NCBI GenBank assembly: GCA_030998225.1
Contig: JAPYXD010000718.1
Location: 1,426,001 to 1,490,000, forward strand
Reading direction: 5' to 3'
Length of the DNA stretch: 64,000 nt
DNA from: Diplolepis rosae
Taxonomy: Eukaryota > Arthropoda > Insecta > Hymenoptera > Diplolepididae
Shown: in pieces, positions 23,115 to 37,420 of the stretch
Numbering within the stretch: position 1 is the first letter of the stretch
Layout of the letters: the number at the start of each line of letters is the position of its first letter
Program-made: the position numbers and the translations under genes
The notes under the pieces: model-generated
Told to the model about the DNA's origin: nothing
Database searches by the model: none
What the model saw: the letters and a program-made list of their open reading frames with translations, nothing else

Positions 23115-26088
23115 TCGTCTAACTCGCGTATTACGAGGCCACTTATGTATTAAAAGCAATCATGAGGTCGATTGTACTTGCGCATTTCTTGATCACCTTA
23201 CTTTAAGTGAGAGTCCGGAAATCTCGCGTATTAGTTGGCCACTTTATAACAATTCTTATACTCCTAAGATCTCGCGCATTACTTGGCCACTCTTTTCAAG
23301 ACAGACTTTGTTTAACTCGCGTATTACTTGGCCACTTATAAAAATTCTTATACTCCTAAGAACTCGCGCATTACTTGGCCACTTTACTTTAAGTCAGAGT
23401 CCGGAAATCTCGCGCATTACTTGGCCACTTTACTCTAAGTCGGAGGCCGTAAATCTCCCGTATTAGTTGGCCACTTGATAAAAATTCTTATACTCCTAAG
23501 AACTCGCGCATGACTTGGCCACTCTTTTCAGGACAGACTTCGTTTAACTCGCGTATTACGAGACCACTTATGTATTTATATCAGTCCTGTGGACTATTGA
23601 ACCTGACCTTACTTAAGGTCAGAGTCCGGAAATCTCGCGTATTAGTTGGCCACTTTATAACAATTCTTATACTCCTAACAATTCGCGCATTACTTGGACA
23701 CTCTTTTCAAGACAGACTTCGTTTATCTCGCGTATTACTTGGCCACTTATAAAAATTCTTATACTCCTAAGAACTCGCGCATTACTCGGCCACTTTACTT
23801 TAAGTTAGAGTAAGAAAATCTCGCGTATTAGTTGGCCACTTTAAAACAATTCTTATACTCCTAACAATTCCCGCATAACTTGGCCACTCTTTTCAAGACA
23901 GACTTCGCTTAACTCGCGTATTACGTGGCCACTTATAAAAATTCTTATACTCCTAGGAACTCGCGCATTACTTGGCCACTTTACTTTAAGTCAGAGTCCG
24001 GAAATCTCGCGCATTACTTGGCCACTTTACTTTAAGTCAGAGTCCGGAAATCTCACGTATTACTTGGCCACTTGATAAAAATTCTAATACTCCTAACAAT
24101 TCGCGCATTACTTGGCCACTCTTTTCAGGACAGACTTCGTTTAACTCGCGTATTACGAGACCACTTATGTATTTATATCAGTCCTGTGGCCCATTGAACC
24201 TGACCTTACTTAAGGTCAGAGTCCGGAAATCTCGCGTATTACTTGGCCACTTTAGAAAAATTCTTATACTCCTAAGAATTCGCGCATTACTTGGCCACCT
24301 TATTTAAAGTCAGAGTCCGGAAATCTCGGGTATTACTTGGCCACTTTAGAAAAATTCTTATACTCCTATGAATTCGCGTATTACTTGGCCACTCTTTTCA
24401 AGACAGCCTTTGTTTATCCCGCGTATTACTTGGCCATCTTACTTAAAGTCAGAGTTCGGAAATCTCGCGTATTAGTTGGCCACTTTATAACAATTCTTAT
24501 ACTCCTAACAATTCGCGCATTACTTGGCCACTCTTTTCAAGACAGACTTCGTTTATCTCGCGTATTACTTGGCCACCTTACTTAAAGTCAGAGTTCGGAA
24601 ATCTCGCGTATTAGTTGGCCACTTTATAACAATTCTTATACTCCTAAGAATTCGCGCATTACTTGGCCACTCTTTTCAGGACAGGCTTCGTTTAACTCGC
24701 GTATTACGGGACCACTTATGTATTTATGTCAGTCCTGTGGCCCATTGAACCTGACCTTACTTAAGGTCAGAGTCCGGAAATCTCGCGTATTAGTTGGCCA
24801 CTTTATAACAATCCTTATAGTCCTAAGAACTCGCGCATTACTTGGCCACTTTACTTTAAGTCAGAGTCCGGAAATCTCGCGTATTACTTGGCCTTTTTAG
24901 AAAAAAGATTATAATCCTAAGAACTCGCGCAATACTTTGCCACATTACTTTAAGTCAGAGTCCGGAAATCTCACGTATTACTTGGCCACTTTAGAAAAAT
25001 TCTTATACTCCTATGAATTCGCGTATTACTTGGCCACTCTTTTCAGGACAGGCTTCGTCTAACTCGCGTATTACGAGGCCACTTATGTATTTATATCATT
25101 CATGAGGTACATTGAACTCGCGCATTACTCGATCACCTTACTTAAAGTCAGAGTCCGGAAATCTCGCGTATTACTTTGCCACTTTAGAAAAATTCTTATA
25201 CTCCTATGAATTCGCGTATTACTTGGCCGCTCTTTTCAAGACAGACTTTGTTTAACTCGCGTATTACGAGGCCACTCATGTATTTATATCAGTCCTGTGG
25301 TCCATTGAACTCGCGCATTACTTGGCCACTCTTTTCAAGACAGACTTCGTTTATCTCGCGTATTACTTGGCCACTTATAAAAATTCTTATGCTCCTAAGA
25401 ACTAGCGCATTACCTGGCCACTTTACTTTAAGTCAGAGTCCGGAAATCTCGTGTATTAGTTGGCCACTTTATAACAATTCTTATACTCCATTGAACTCGC
25501 GCATTACTCGATCAACTTACTTAAGGTCAGAGTCCGGAAATCTCGCGCATTACTTGGCCACTTCAGAAAAATTCTTATACTCCTATGAATTCGCGTATTA
25601 CTTGGCCACTCTTTTCAAGACAGACTTCGTTTAACTCGCGTATTACTTGGCCACTTATAAAAATTACTATACTCCTCAGAACTCGCGCATTACTTGGCCA
25701 CCTTACTTTAAGTCAGAGTCCGGAAATCTCTCGTATTACTTGGCCACTTTAGAAAAATTCTTATACTCCATTGAACTCGCGCATTACTCGATCAACTTAC
25801 TTAAGGTCAGAGTCCGGAAATCTCGCGTATTACTTGGCCACTTTAGAAAAATTCTTATACTCCTATGAATTCGCGTATTACTTGGACACTCTTTTTCAAG
25901 ACAGACTTCGTTTATCTCGCGTATTACTTGGCCACCTTACTTAAAGTCAGAGTTCGGAAATCTCGCGTATTAGTGGGCCACTTTATAAAAATTCTAATAC
26001 TCCTAAGAATTCGCGCATTACTTGGCCACTCTTTTCAGGACAGACTTCGTTTAACTCGCGTATTACGAGACCACTTATGTATTTATAT
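23115..26088 (+). repeat. Block P2, copy of 10.2-13.2 kb
   Basis: Same monomer order as block P1 at an offset of 12,914 bp (one base more after an extra T in CTCTTTTTCAAG near 25.89 kb). Private damage here includes a D monomer reading TATTAAAAGCAATCATGAGG near 23.15 kb, GTCGGAGGCCGTAAATC near 23.44 kb, and GGCCTTTTTAGAAAAAAGATT near 24.9 kb. Confidence 0.87.
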
Positions 26089-28569
26089 CATTCATGAGGT
26101 CCATTGAACTCACGCATTACTCGATCACCTTACTTAAAGTCAGAGTCCGGAAATCTCGCGTATTACTTGGCCACTTATAAAAATTCTTATACTCCTATGA
26201 ATTCGCGTATTACTTGGCAACTCTTTTCAAGACAGACTTTGTTTAACTCGCGTATTACGAGGCCACTTATGTATTTATATCAGTCCTGTGGTCCATTGAA
26301 CTCGCGCATTACTTGTCCACTCTTTTCAAGACAGACTTCGTTTATCTCGCGTATTACTTGGCCACTTTAGAAAAATTCTTATACTCCTAAGAATTCGTGC
26401 ATTACTTGGCCACCTTATTTAAAGTCAGAGTCCGGAAATCTCGAGTATTACTTGGCCACTTTAGAAAAATTCTTATACTCCTATGAATTCGCGTATTACT
26501 TGGCAACTCTTTTCAGGACAGGCTTCGTCTAACTCGCGTATTACGAGGCCACTTATGTATTTATATCATTCATGAGGTCTATTGAACTCGCGCATTACTC
26601 GATCACCTTACTTAAAGTCAGAGTCCGGAAATCTCGCGTATTACTTTGCCACTTTAGAAAAATTCTTATACTCCTATGAATTCGCGTATTACAGGGCATC
26701 CCTTTACAAGACAGACTTTGTTTAACTCGCGTATTACGAGGCCACTTATGTATTTATATCAGTCCTGTTGTCCATTGAACTCGCGCATTACTTGGCCACT
26801 CTTTTCAAGACAGACTTCGTTTATCTCGCGTATTACTTGGCCACTTATAAAAATTCTTATACTCCTAAGAACTAGCGCATTACTTGGCCACTTTACTTTA
26901 AGTCAGAGTCCGGAAATCTCGTGTATTAGTTGGCCACTTTATAACAATTCTTATACTCCATTGAACTCGCGCATTACTCGATCAACTTACTTAAGGTCAG
27001 AGTCCGGAAATCTCGCGTATTACTTGGCCACTTTAGAAAAATTCTTATACTCCTATGAATTCGCGTATTACTTGGCCACTCTTTTCAAGACAGACTTCGT
27101 TTAACTCGCGTATTACTTGGATACTTATAAAAATTCTTATACTCCTAAGAACTCGCGCATTACTTGGACACTTTACTTTCAGTCAGAGTCCGGAAATCTC
27201 GCGTATTAGTTGGCCACTTTATAACAATTCTTATACTCCATTGAACTCGCGCATTACTCGATCACCTTACTTAAGGTCAGAGTCCGGAAATCTCGCGTAT
27301 TACTTGGCCACTTTAGAAAAATTCTTATACTCCTATGAATTCGCGTATTACTTGGCCACTCTTTTCAAGACAGACTTCGTTTATCTCGCGTATTACTTGG
27401 CCACCTTACTTAAAGTCAGAGTTCGGAAATCTCGCGTATTAGTGGGCCACTTTATAACAATTCTAATACTCCTAAGAATTCGCGCATTACTTGGCCACTC
27501 TTTTCAGGACAGACTTCGTTTAACTCGCGTATTACGAGACCACTTATGTATTTATATCAGTCATGAGGTCCATTGAACTCGCGCATTACTTGATCACCTT
27601 ACTTAAAGTCAGAGTCCGGAAATCTCGCGTATTACTTGACCACTTTAGAAAAATTCTTATACTCCTATGAATTCGCGTATTACTTGGCCACTCTTTTCAA
27701 GACTGACTTTGTTTAACTCGCGTATTACGCGGCCACTTATGTATTTATATCAGTCCTGTGGTCCATTGAACTCGCGCGTTACTTGGCCACTCTTTTCAAG
27801 ACAGACTCCGTTTATCTCGCGTATTACTTGGCCACTTATAAAAATTCTTATACTCCAAATAACAAGAGCATTACTTGGCCACTTTACTTTAAGTCAGAGT
27901 CCGGAAATCTCGTGTATTAGTTGGCCACTTTATAACAATTCTTTTACTCCATTGAACTCGCGCACTACTTGATCACCTTACTAAAAGTCAGAGTCCGGAA
28001 ATCTCGCGTATTACTTTGCCACTTTAGAAAAATTCTTATACTCCTATGAATTCGCGTATTACTTGGCCACTCTTTTCAAGACAGACTTCGTTTATCGCGC
28101 GTATTACTTGGCCACTTATAAAAATTACTATACTCCTAAGAACTCGCGCATTACTTGGCCACCTTACTTTAAGTCAGATCCCGGAAATCTCGCGCATTAC
28201 TTGGCCACTTTATAAAAATTCTTATACTCCATTGAACTCGCGCATTACTTGATCACCTTACTAAAAGTCAGAGTCCGGATATCTCGCGTATTACTTGGCC
28301 ACTTTAGAAAAATTCTTATACTCCTATGAACTCGCGCATTACTTGGCCACTCTTTTCAAGACAGACTTCGTTTATCTCGCGTATTACTTGGCCACCTTAC
28401 TTAAAGTCAGAGTTCGGAAATCTCGCGTATTAGTGGGCCACTTTATAACAATTCTTATACTCCTAAGAATTCGCGCATTACTTGGCCACTCTTTTCAGGA
28501 CAGACTTCGTTTAACTCGCGTATTACGAGACCACTTATGTATTTATATCAGTCCTGTGGCCCATTGAAC
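26089..28569 (+). repeat. D3-C'-B3-A rich region
   Basis: Three successive related strings in which D3 (TCCTGTGGTCC) is followed by C' (TTTATC), B3, A, B1 with CTCCATTGAAC, and the A variant CGATCAACTTACTTAAGG. The middle part matches 12.1-13.2 kb at +14,384 bp. A locally scrambled C' linker (ACAGGGCATCCCTTTAC) lies at 26692-26708. There is no E element between 24751 and 28570, one of the longer gaps. Confidence 0.84.
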
Positions 28570-30523
28570 CTGACCTTACTTAAGGTCAGAGTCCGGAAAT
28601 CTCGCGTATTACTTGGCCACTTTAGACAAATTCTTATACTCCTATGAATTCGCGTACAATTATGTATTTATATCAGTACTGTGTTCCATTGAACTCGCGC
28701 ATTACTTGGCCACTCATTTCAAGACAGACTTCGTTTATCTCGCGTATTACTTGGCCACCTTACTTAAAGTCAGAGTTCGGAAATCTCGCGTATTAGTTGG
28801 CCACTTTATAACAATTCTTATACTCCTAAGAATTCGCGCATTACTTGGCCACTTTACTTTAAGTTAGAGTAAGAAAATGTCGCGTATTAGTTGACCACTT
28901 TAAAACAATTCTTATACTCCTAACAATTCGCGCATTACTTGGCCACTCATTTCAAGACAGACTTCGTTTATCTCGCGTATTACTTGGCCACCTTACTTAA
29001 CGTCAGAGTTCGGTTTTATCGCTTATTAGTTGGCCACTTTATCACAATTCTTATACTCCGAAGAATTCGCGCATTACTTGGCCACTCTTTTCAGGACAGG
29101 CTTCGTTTAACTCGCGTATTACGAGACCACTTATGTATTTATGTCAGTCCTGTGGCCCATTGAACCTGACCTTACTTAAGGTCAGAGTCCGTAAATCTGG
29201 GGTATTACTTGGCCACTTTATAACAATTCTTATACTCCTAAGAATTCGCGCATTACTTGGCCACTCTTTTCAAGACAGACTTCGTTTATCTCGCGTATTA
29301 CTTGGCCACCTTACTTAAAGTCAGAGTTCGGAAATCTCGCGTATTAGTTGGCCACTTTATAACAATTCTTATACTCCTAAGAATTCGCGCATTACTTGGC
29401 CACTTTACTTTAAGTTAGAGTAAGAAAATGTCGCGTATTAGTTGGCCACTTTAAAACAATTCTTATACTCCTAACAATTCGCGCATAACTTGGCCACTCA
29501 TTTCAAGACAGACTTCGTTTATCTCGCGTATTACTTGGCCACCTTACTTAAAGTCAGAGTTCGGAATTCTCGCGTATTAGTTGGCCACTTTATAACAATC
29601 CTTATACTCCTAAGAACTCGCGCATTACTTGGCCACTTTACTTTAAGTCAGAGTCCGGAAATCTCGCGTATTACTTGGCCACTTTAGAAAAATTCTTATA
29701 CTCCTAAGAACTCGAGCATTACTTTGCCACTTTACTTTAAGTCAGAGTCCGGAAATCTCGAGTATTACTTGGCCACTTTAGAAAAATTCTTATACTCCTA
29801 TGAATTCGCGTATTACTTGGCCACTCTTTTTCAGGACAGGCATCGTCTAACTCGCGTATTACGAGGCCACTTATGTATTTATATCATTCATGAGGTCTAT
29901 TGAACTCGCGCATTACTCGATCACCTTACTTAAAGTCAGAGTCCGGAAATCTCGCGTATTACTTTGCCACTTTAGAAAAATTCTTATACTCCTAAGAATT
30001 CGCGTATTACTTGGCCGCTCTTTTCAAGACAGACTTTGTTTAACTCGCGTATTACTTGGCCACTTTAGAAAAATTCTTATACTCCTATGAATTCGCGTAT
30101 TACTTGGCCGCTCTTTTCAAGACAGACTTTGTTTAACTCGCGTATTACGAGGCCACTCATGTATTTATATCAGTCCTGTGGTCCATGGAACTCGCGCATT
30201 ACTTGGCCACTCTTTTTCAAGACAGACTTCGTTTATCTCGCGTATTACTTGGCCACTTATAAGAATTCTTATACTCCTAAGAACTCGCGCATTACTTGCC
30301 CACTTTACTTTAAGTCAGAGTCCGGAAATCTCGCGCATTACTTGGCCACTTTACTTTAAGTCAGAGTCCGGAAATCTCACGTATTACTTGGCCACTTGAT
30401 AAAAATTCTAATACTCCTAAGAATTCGCTCATTACTTGGCCACTCTTTTCAGGACAGACTTCGTTTAACTCGCGTATTACGAGACCACTTATGTATTTAT
30501 ATCAGTCCTGTGGCCCATTGAAC
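28570..30523 (+). repeat. Mosaic with one 596 bp E cassette
   Basis: The first cassette (28570-29165) has the same make-up as 13195-13790, including the truncated D at 28656. The part from about 29.58 kb matches about 50.08 kb at +20,501, then +20,500 bp after an extra T near 29.83 kb. Extra Ts in CTCTTTTTCA near 29.83 and 30.21 kb could be real or base-calling error. Damaged monomer near 28.99-29.06 kb: TTCGGTTTTATCGCTTATT. Confidence 0.84.
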
Positions 30524-32736
30524 CTGACCTTACTTAAGGTCAGAGTCCGGAAATCTCGCGTATTACTTGGCCACTTTATAAAAATTCTAATACTCATAAG
30601 AATTCGCGCATAACTAGGCCACATTATATAAAGTCACAGTCCGGAAATCTCGAGTATTACTTGGCCACTTTAGAAAAATTCTTATACTCCTATGAATTCG
30701 CGTATTACTTGGCCACTCTTTTCAAGACAGCCTTTGTTTATCCCGCGTATTACTTGGCCATCTTACTTAAAGTCAGAGTCCGGAAATCTCGCGTATTAGT
30801 TGGCCACTTTATAACAATTCTTATACTCCTAACAATTCGCGCATTACTCGGCCACTTTACTTTAAGTTAGAGTAAGAAAATCTCGCGTATTAGTTGGCCA
30901 CTTTAAAACAATTCTTATACTCCTAACAATTCCCGCATAACTTGGCCACTCTTTTCAAGACAGACTTCGCTTAACTCGCGTATTACTTGGCCACTTATAA
31001 AAATTCTTATACTCCTAAGAACTCGCGCATTACTTGGCCACTTTACTTTAAGTCAGAGTCCGGAAATCTCGCGCATTACTTGGCCACTTTACTTTAAGTC
31101 AGAGTCCGGAAATCTCACGTATTACTTGGCCACTTGATAAAAATTCTAATACTCCTAAGAATTCGCGCATTACTTGGCCACTCTTTTCAGGAAAGACTTC
31201 GTTTAACTCGCGTATTACGAGACCACTTATGTATTTATATCAGTCCTGTGGCCCATTGAACCTGACCTTACTTAAGGTCAGAGTCCGGAAATCTCGCGTA
31301 TTACTTGGCCACTTTAGAAAAATTCTTATACTCCTAAGAATTCGCGCATTACTTGGCCACCTTACTTAAAGTCAGAGTCCGGAAATCTCGAGTATTAGTT
31401 GGCCACTTTACTTTAAGTCAGAGTCCGGAAATCTCACGTATTACTTGGCCACTTTATAACAATTCTTATACTCCTAACAATTCGCGCATTACTTGGACAC
31501 TCTTTTCAAGACAGACTTCGTTTAACTCGCGTATTACTTGGCCACTTATAAAAATTCTTATACTCCTAAGAACTCGCGCATTACTCGGCCACTTTACTTT
31601 AAGTTAGAGTAAGAAAATCTCGCGTATTAGTTGGCCACTTTAAAACAATTCTTATACTCCTAACAATTCCCGCATAACTTGGCCACTCTTTTCAAGACAG
31701 ACTTCGCTTAACTCGAGTATTAGTTGGCCACTTTAGAAAAATTCTTATACTCCTATGAATTCGCGCATTACTTGGCCACTTTACTTTAAGTCAGAGTCTG
31801 GAAATCTCGCGCATTACTTGGCCACTTTACTTTAAGTCAGAGTCCGGAAATCTCACGTATTACTTGGCCACTTGATAAAAATTCTAATACTCCTAACAAT
31901 TCGCGCATTACTTGGCCACTCTTTTCAGGAAAGACTTCGTTTATCTCGCGTATTACGAGACCACTTATGTATTTATATCAGTCCTGTGGCAAATTGAACC
32001 GGACCTTACTTAATGTCAGAGTCCGGAAATCTCGCGTATTACTTGGCCACTTTAGAAAAATTCTTGTACTCCTAAGAATTCGCGCATTACTTGGCCACCT
32101 TATTTAAAGTCAGAGTCCGGAAATCTCGAGTATTACTTGGCCACTTTAGATAAATTCTTATACTCCTATGAATTCGCGTATTACTTGGCCACTCTTTTCA
32201 AGACAGCCTTTGTTTATCCCGCGTATTACTTGGCCATCTTACTTAAAGTCAGAGTCCGGAAATCTCGCGTATTAGTTGGCCACTTTATAACAATTCTTAT
32301 ACTCCTAACAATTCGCGCATTACTTGGACACTCTTTTCAAGACAGACTTCGTTTAACTCGCGTATTACTTGGCCACTTATAAAAATTCTTATACTCCTAA
32401 GAACTCGCGCATTACTCGGCCACTTTACTTTAAGTTAGAGTAAGAAAATCTCGCGTATTAGTTGGCCACTTTAAAACAATTCTTATACTCCTAACAATTC
32501 GCGCATAACTTGGCCACTCTTTTCAAGACAGACTTCGTTTATCTCGCGTATTACTTGGCCACCTTACTTAAAGTCAGAGTTCGGAAATCTCGCGTATTAG
32601 TTGGCCACTTTATAACAATTCTTATACTCCTAAGAATTCGCGCATTACTTGGCCACTCTTTTCAGGACTGACTTTGTTTAACTCCCGTATTACGAGGCCA
32701 CTTATGTATTTATGTCAGTCCTGTGGCCCATTGAAC
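30524..32736 (+). repeat. Three ~738 bp E cassettes in tandem
   Basis: E elements at 30524, 31262, 32000 and 32737 are 738, 738 and 737 bp apart, and each interval holds 16 monomers. Monomer order agrees only in part, so equal length reflects equal monomer number more than identity. The third cassette has the same order as 6911-7647 and 15373-16109. The E at 32000 has a damaged stem (CGGACC...AATGTCAG). Confidence 0.86.
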
Positions 32737-35700
32737 CTGACCTTACTTAAGGTCAGAGTCCGGAAATCTCGCGTATTAGTTGGCCACTTTATAACAATCC
32801 TTATAGTCCTAAGAACTCGCGCATTAATGGCCACTTTACTTTAAGTCAGAGTCCGGAAATCTCGCGTATTACTTGGCCACTTTAGAAAAATTCTTATACT
32901 CCTAAGAACTCGAGCATTACTTTGCCACTTTACTTTAAGTCAGAGTCCGGAAATCTCGAGTATTACTTGGCCACTTTAGAAAAATTCTTATACTCCTATG
33001 AATTCGCGTATTACTTGGCCACTCTTTTCAGGACAGGCTTCGTCTAACTCGCGTATTACGAGGCCACTTATGTATTTACATCAGTCATGTGGTCTATTTA
33101 ACTCGCGCATTACTCGCTCACCTTACTTAAAGTCAGAGTCCGGAAATCTCGCGTATTACTTTGCCACTTTAGAAAAATTCTTATACTCCTAAGAATTCGC
33201 GCATAACTTGGCCGCTCTTTTCAAGACAGACTTTGTTTAACTCGCGTATTACGAGGCCACTTATGTATTTATATCAGTCCTGTTGTCAATTGAACTCGCG
33301 CATTACTTGGCCACTCTTTTCAAGACAGACTTCGTTTATCTCGCGTATTACTTGGCCACTTATAAAAATTCTTATACTCCTAAGAACTCGCGCATTACCT
33401 GGCCACTTTACTTTAAGTCAGAGTCCGGAAATCTCGTGTATTAGTTGGCCACTTTATAACAATTCTTATACTCCATTGAACTCGCGCATTACTCGATCAA
33501 CTTACTTAAGGTCAGAGTCCGGAAATCTCGCGTATTACTTTGCCACTTAATAAAAATTCTTATACTCCTAAGAACTCGCGTATTACTTGGCCACTCTTTT
33601 CAAGACAGACTTCGTTTAACTCGCGTATTACTTGGCCACTTATAAAAATTATTATACTCCTAAGAACTCGCGCATTACTTGGACACTTTACTTTAAGTCA
33701 GAGTCCGGAAATCTCGCGAATTAGTTGGCCACTTTATAACAATTCTTATACTCCATTGAACTCGCGCATTACTCGATCAACTTACTTAAGGTCAGAGTCC
33801 GGAAATCTCGCGTATTACTTGGCCACTTTAGAAAAATTCTTATACTCCTATGAATTCGCGTATTACTTGGACACTCTTTTCAAGACAGACTTCGTTTATC
33901 TCGCGTATTACTTGGCCACCTTACTTATAGTCAGAGTTCGGAAATCTCGCGTATTACTTGGCCACTTTAGACAAATTCTTATACTCCTATGAATTCGCGT
34001 ACAATTATGTATTTATATCAGTCCTGTGGTCCATTGAACTCGCGTTTTACTTGGCCACTCATTTCAAGACAGACATCGTTTATCTCGCGTATTACTTGGC
34101 CACCTTACTTAAAGTCAGAGTTCGGAAATCTCGCGTATTAGTTGGCCACTTTATAACAATTCTTATACTCCTAAGAATTCGCGCATTACTTGGCCACTTT
34201 ACTTTAAGTTAGAGTAAGAAAATGTCGCGTATTAGTTGGCCACTTTAAAACAATTCTTATACTCCTAACAATTCGCGCATAACTTGGCCACTCATTTCAA
34301 GACAGACTTCGTTTATCTCGCGTATTACTTGGCCACCTTACTTAAAGTCAGAGTTCGGAATTCTCGCGTATTAGTTGGCCACTTTATAACAATTCTTATA
34401 CTCCTAAGAATTCGCGCATTACTTGGCCACTCTTTTCAGGACAGGCTTCGTTTAACTCGCGTATTACGAGACCACTTATGTATTTATGTCAGTCCTGTGG
34501 CCCATTGAACCTGACCTTACTTAAGGTCAGAGTCCGGAAATCTCGCGTATTAGTTGGCCACTTTATAACAATCCTTATACTCCTAGGAACTCGCGCATTA
34601 CTTGGCCACTTTACTTTAAGTCAGAGTCCGGAAATCTCGCGTATTACTTGGCCACTTTAGAAAAAATTCTTATACTCCTAAGAACTCGAGCATTACTTTG
34701 CCACTTTACTTTAAGTCAGAGTCCGGAAATCTCGAGTATTACTTGGCCACTTTAGAAAAATTCTTATACTCCTATGAATTCGCGTATTACTTGGCCACTC
34801 TTTTCAGGACAGGCTTCGTCTAACTCGCGTATTACGAGGCCACTTATGTTTTTATATCATTCATGAGGTCCATTGAACTCGCGCATTACTCGATCACCTT
34901 ACTTAAAGTCAGAGTCCGGAAATCTCGCGTATTACTTGGCCACTTTAGAAAAATTCTTATACTCCTATGAATTCGCGTATTACTTGGCCGCTCTTTTCAA
35001 GACAGACTTTGTTTAACTCGCGTATTACTTGGCCACTTTAGAAAAATTCTTATACTCCTATGAATTCGCGTATTACTTGGCCGCTCTTTTCAAGACAGAC
35101 TTTGTTTTACTCGCGTATTACGAGGCCACTTCTGTATTTATATCAGTCCTGTGGTCCATTGAACTCGCGCATTACTTGGCCACTCTTTTCAAGACAGACT
35201 TCGTTTATCTCGCGTATTACTTGGCCACTTATAAAAATTCTTATACTCCTAAGAACTCGCGCATTACTTGGCCACTTTACTTTAAGTCAGAGTGCGGAAA
35301 TCTCGTGTATTAGTTGACCACTTCATAACAATTCTTATACTCCATTGAACTCGCGCATTACTCGATCAACTTACTTAAGGTCAGAGTCCGGAAATCTCAC
35401 GTATTACTTGGCCACTTTAGAAAAATTCTTATACTCCTATGAATTCGCGTATTACTTGGCCACTCTTTTCAAGACAGACTTCGTTTAACTCGCGTATTAC
35501 TTGGCCACTTATAAAAATTCTTATACTCCTAAGAACTCGCGCATTACTTGGCCACTTTACTTTAAGTCAGAGTCCGGAAATCTAGCGAATTAGTTGGCCA
35601 CTTTATAACAAGTCTTATACTCCATTGAACTCGCGCATTACTCGATCAACTTACTTAAGGTCAGAGTCCGGAAATCTCGCGTATTACTTGGCCACTTTAG

Positions 35701-36011
35701 AAAAATTCTTATACTCCTATGAATTCGCGTATTACTTGGACACTCTTTTCAAGACAGACTTCGTTTATCTCGCGTTTTTAGTGGACAATTCTGTTTTTAT
35801 ATCAGTCCTGTGGTCCATTGAACTCGCGCATTACTTGGCCACTCTTTTCAAGACAGACTTCGTTTATCTCGCGTATTACTTGGCCACCTTACTTAAAGTC
35901 AGAGTTCGGAAATCTCGCGTATTAGTTGGCCACTTTATAACAATTCTTATACTCCTAACAATTCGCGCATTACTTGGCCACTCTTTTCAGGACAGGCTTC
36001 GTCTAACTCGC
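32000..36011 (+). repeat. Block R2, copy of 15.4-19.3 kb
   Basis: Partner of block R1, 94 bp longer because of one extra B-A pair near 33.44-33.54 kb. It contains the truncated D at 34001 and the E elements at 32737 and 34511. A core shortened by deletion (CGCATTAATGGCCAC) lies at 32820. The damaged D core at 35776 aligns with that at 19058 but differs in detail, so the two were damaged further after copying or damaged separately. Confidence 0.87.
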
Positions 36012-37420
36012 GTATTACTTTGCCACTTATAAAAATTCTTATACTCCTAAGAACTCGCGCATTACTTGGCCACTTTACTTTAAGTGAGAGTCCGGAAATC
36101 TCGCGTATTAGTTGGCCACTTTATAACAATTCTTATACTCCTAAGAACTCGCGCATTACTTGGCCACTTTACTTTAAGTCAGAGTCCGGAAATCTCACGT
36201 ATTACTTGGCCACTTTAGAAAAATTCTTATACTCCTATGAATTCGCGTATTACTTGGCCACCTTACTTAAAGTCAGAGTCCGGAAATCTCGCGTATTAGT
36301 TGGCCACTTTATAACAATTCTTATACTCCTAAGAATTCGCGCATTACTTGGCCACTCTTTTCAGGACAGGCTTCGTCTAACTCGCGTATTACGAGGCCAC
36401 TTATGTATTTATATCAGTCATGAGGTCCATTGAACTTGCGCATTACTTGATCACCTTACTTTAAGTCAGAGTCCGAAAATCTCGCGTATTAGTTGGCCAC
36501 GTTATAACAATTCTTATACTCCTAACAATTCGCGCATTACTTGGCCACTCTTTTCAAGACAGACTTCGTTTAACTCGCGTATTACTTGGCCACTTATAAA
36601 AATTCTTATACTCCTAAGAACTCGCGCATTACTTGGCCACTTTACTTTAAGTCAGAGTCCGGAAATCTCGCGTATTAGTTGGCCACTTATAAAAATTCTT
36701 ATGCTCCTAAGAACTCGCGCATTACTTGGCCACTTTACTTTAAGTCAGAGTTCGGATATCTCGCGTATTAGTTGGCCACTTTATAAAAATTCTTATACTC
36801 CTAAGAACTCGCGCATTACTTGGCCACTTTACTTTAAGTCAGAGTCCGGAAATCTCACGTATTACTTGGCCACTTTAGAAAAATTATTATACTCCTATGA
36901 ATTCGCGTATTACTTGGCCACCTTACTTTAAGTCAGAGTCCGGAAATCTCGCGTATTAGTTGGCCACTTTATAACAATTCTTATACTCCTAAGAATTCGT
37001 GCATTACTTGGCCACTCTTTTCAGGACAGGCTTCGTCTAACTCGCGTATTACGAGGCCACTTATGTATTTATATCAGTCATGAGGTCCATTGAACTTGCG
37101 CATTACTTGATCACCTTACTTTAAGTCAGAGTCCGAAAATCTCGCGTATTAGTTGGCCACTTTATAACAATTCTTATACTCCTAACAATTCGCGCATTAC
37201 TTGGCCACTCTTTTCAAGACAGACTTCGTTTAACTAGCATATTACTTGTTCACTTATAAAAATTCTTATACTCCTAACAATTCGCGCATAACTTGGCCAC
37301 ACTTTTCAAGACAGACTTCGCTTAACTCGCGTATTACTTGGCCCCTTATAAAAATTCTTACACTCCTAAGAACTCGCGCATTACTTGGCCACTTTACTTT
37401 AAGTCAGAGTCCGGAAATCT
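35870..37420 (+). repeat. Block T1, repeated at 45.9-47.5 kb
   Basis: About 1.55 kb matching at exactly +10,060 bp. Shared markers are GTTGGCCACGTTATAAC (36501 and 46561), TTATGCTCCTAAG (36701 and 46761) and the TAGCATATTA core (37235 and 47295). It is built of A-B dimers and C-D-A-B tetramers without an E element. Confidence 0.87.
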
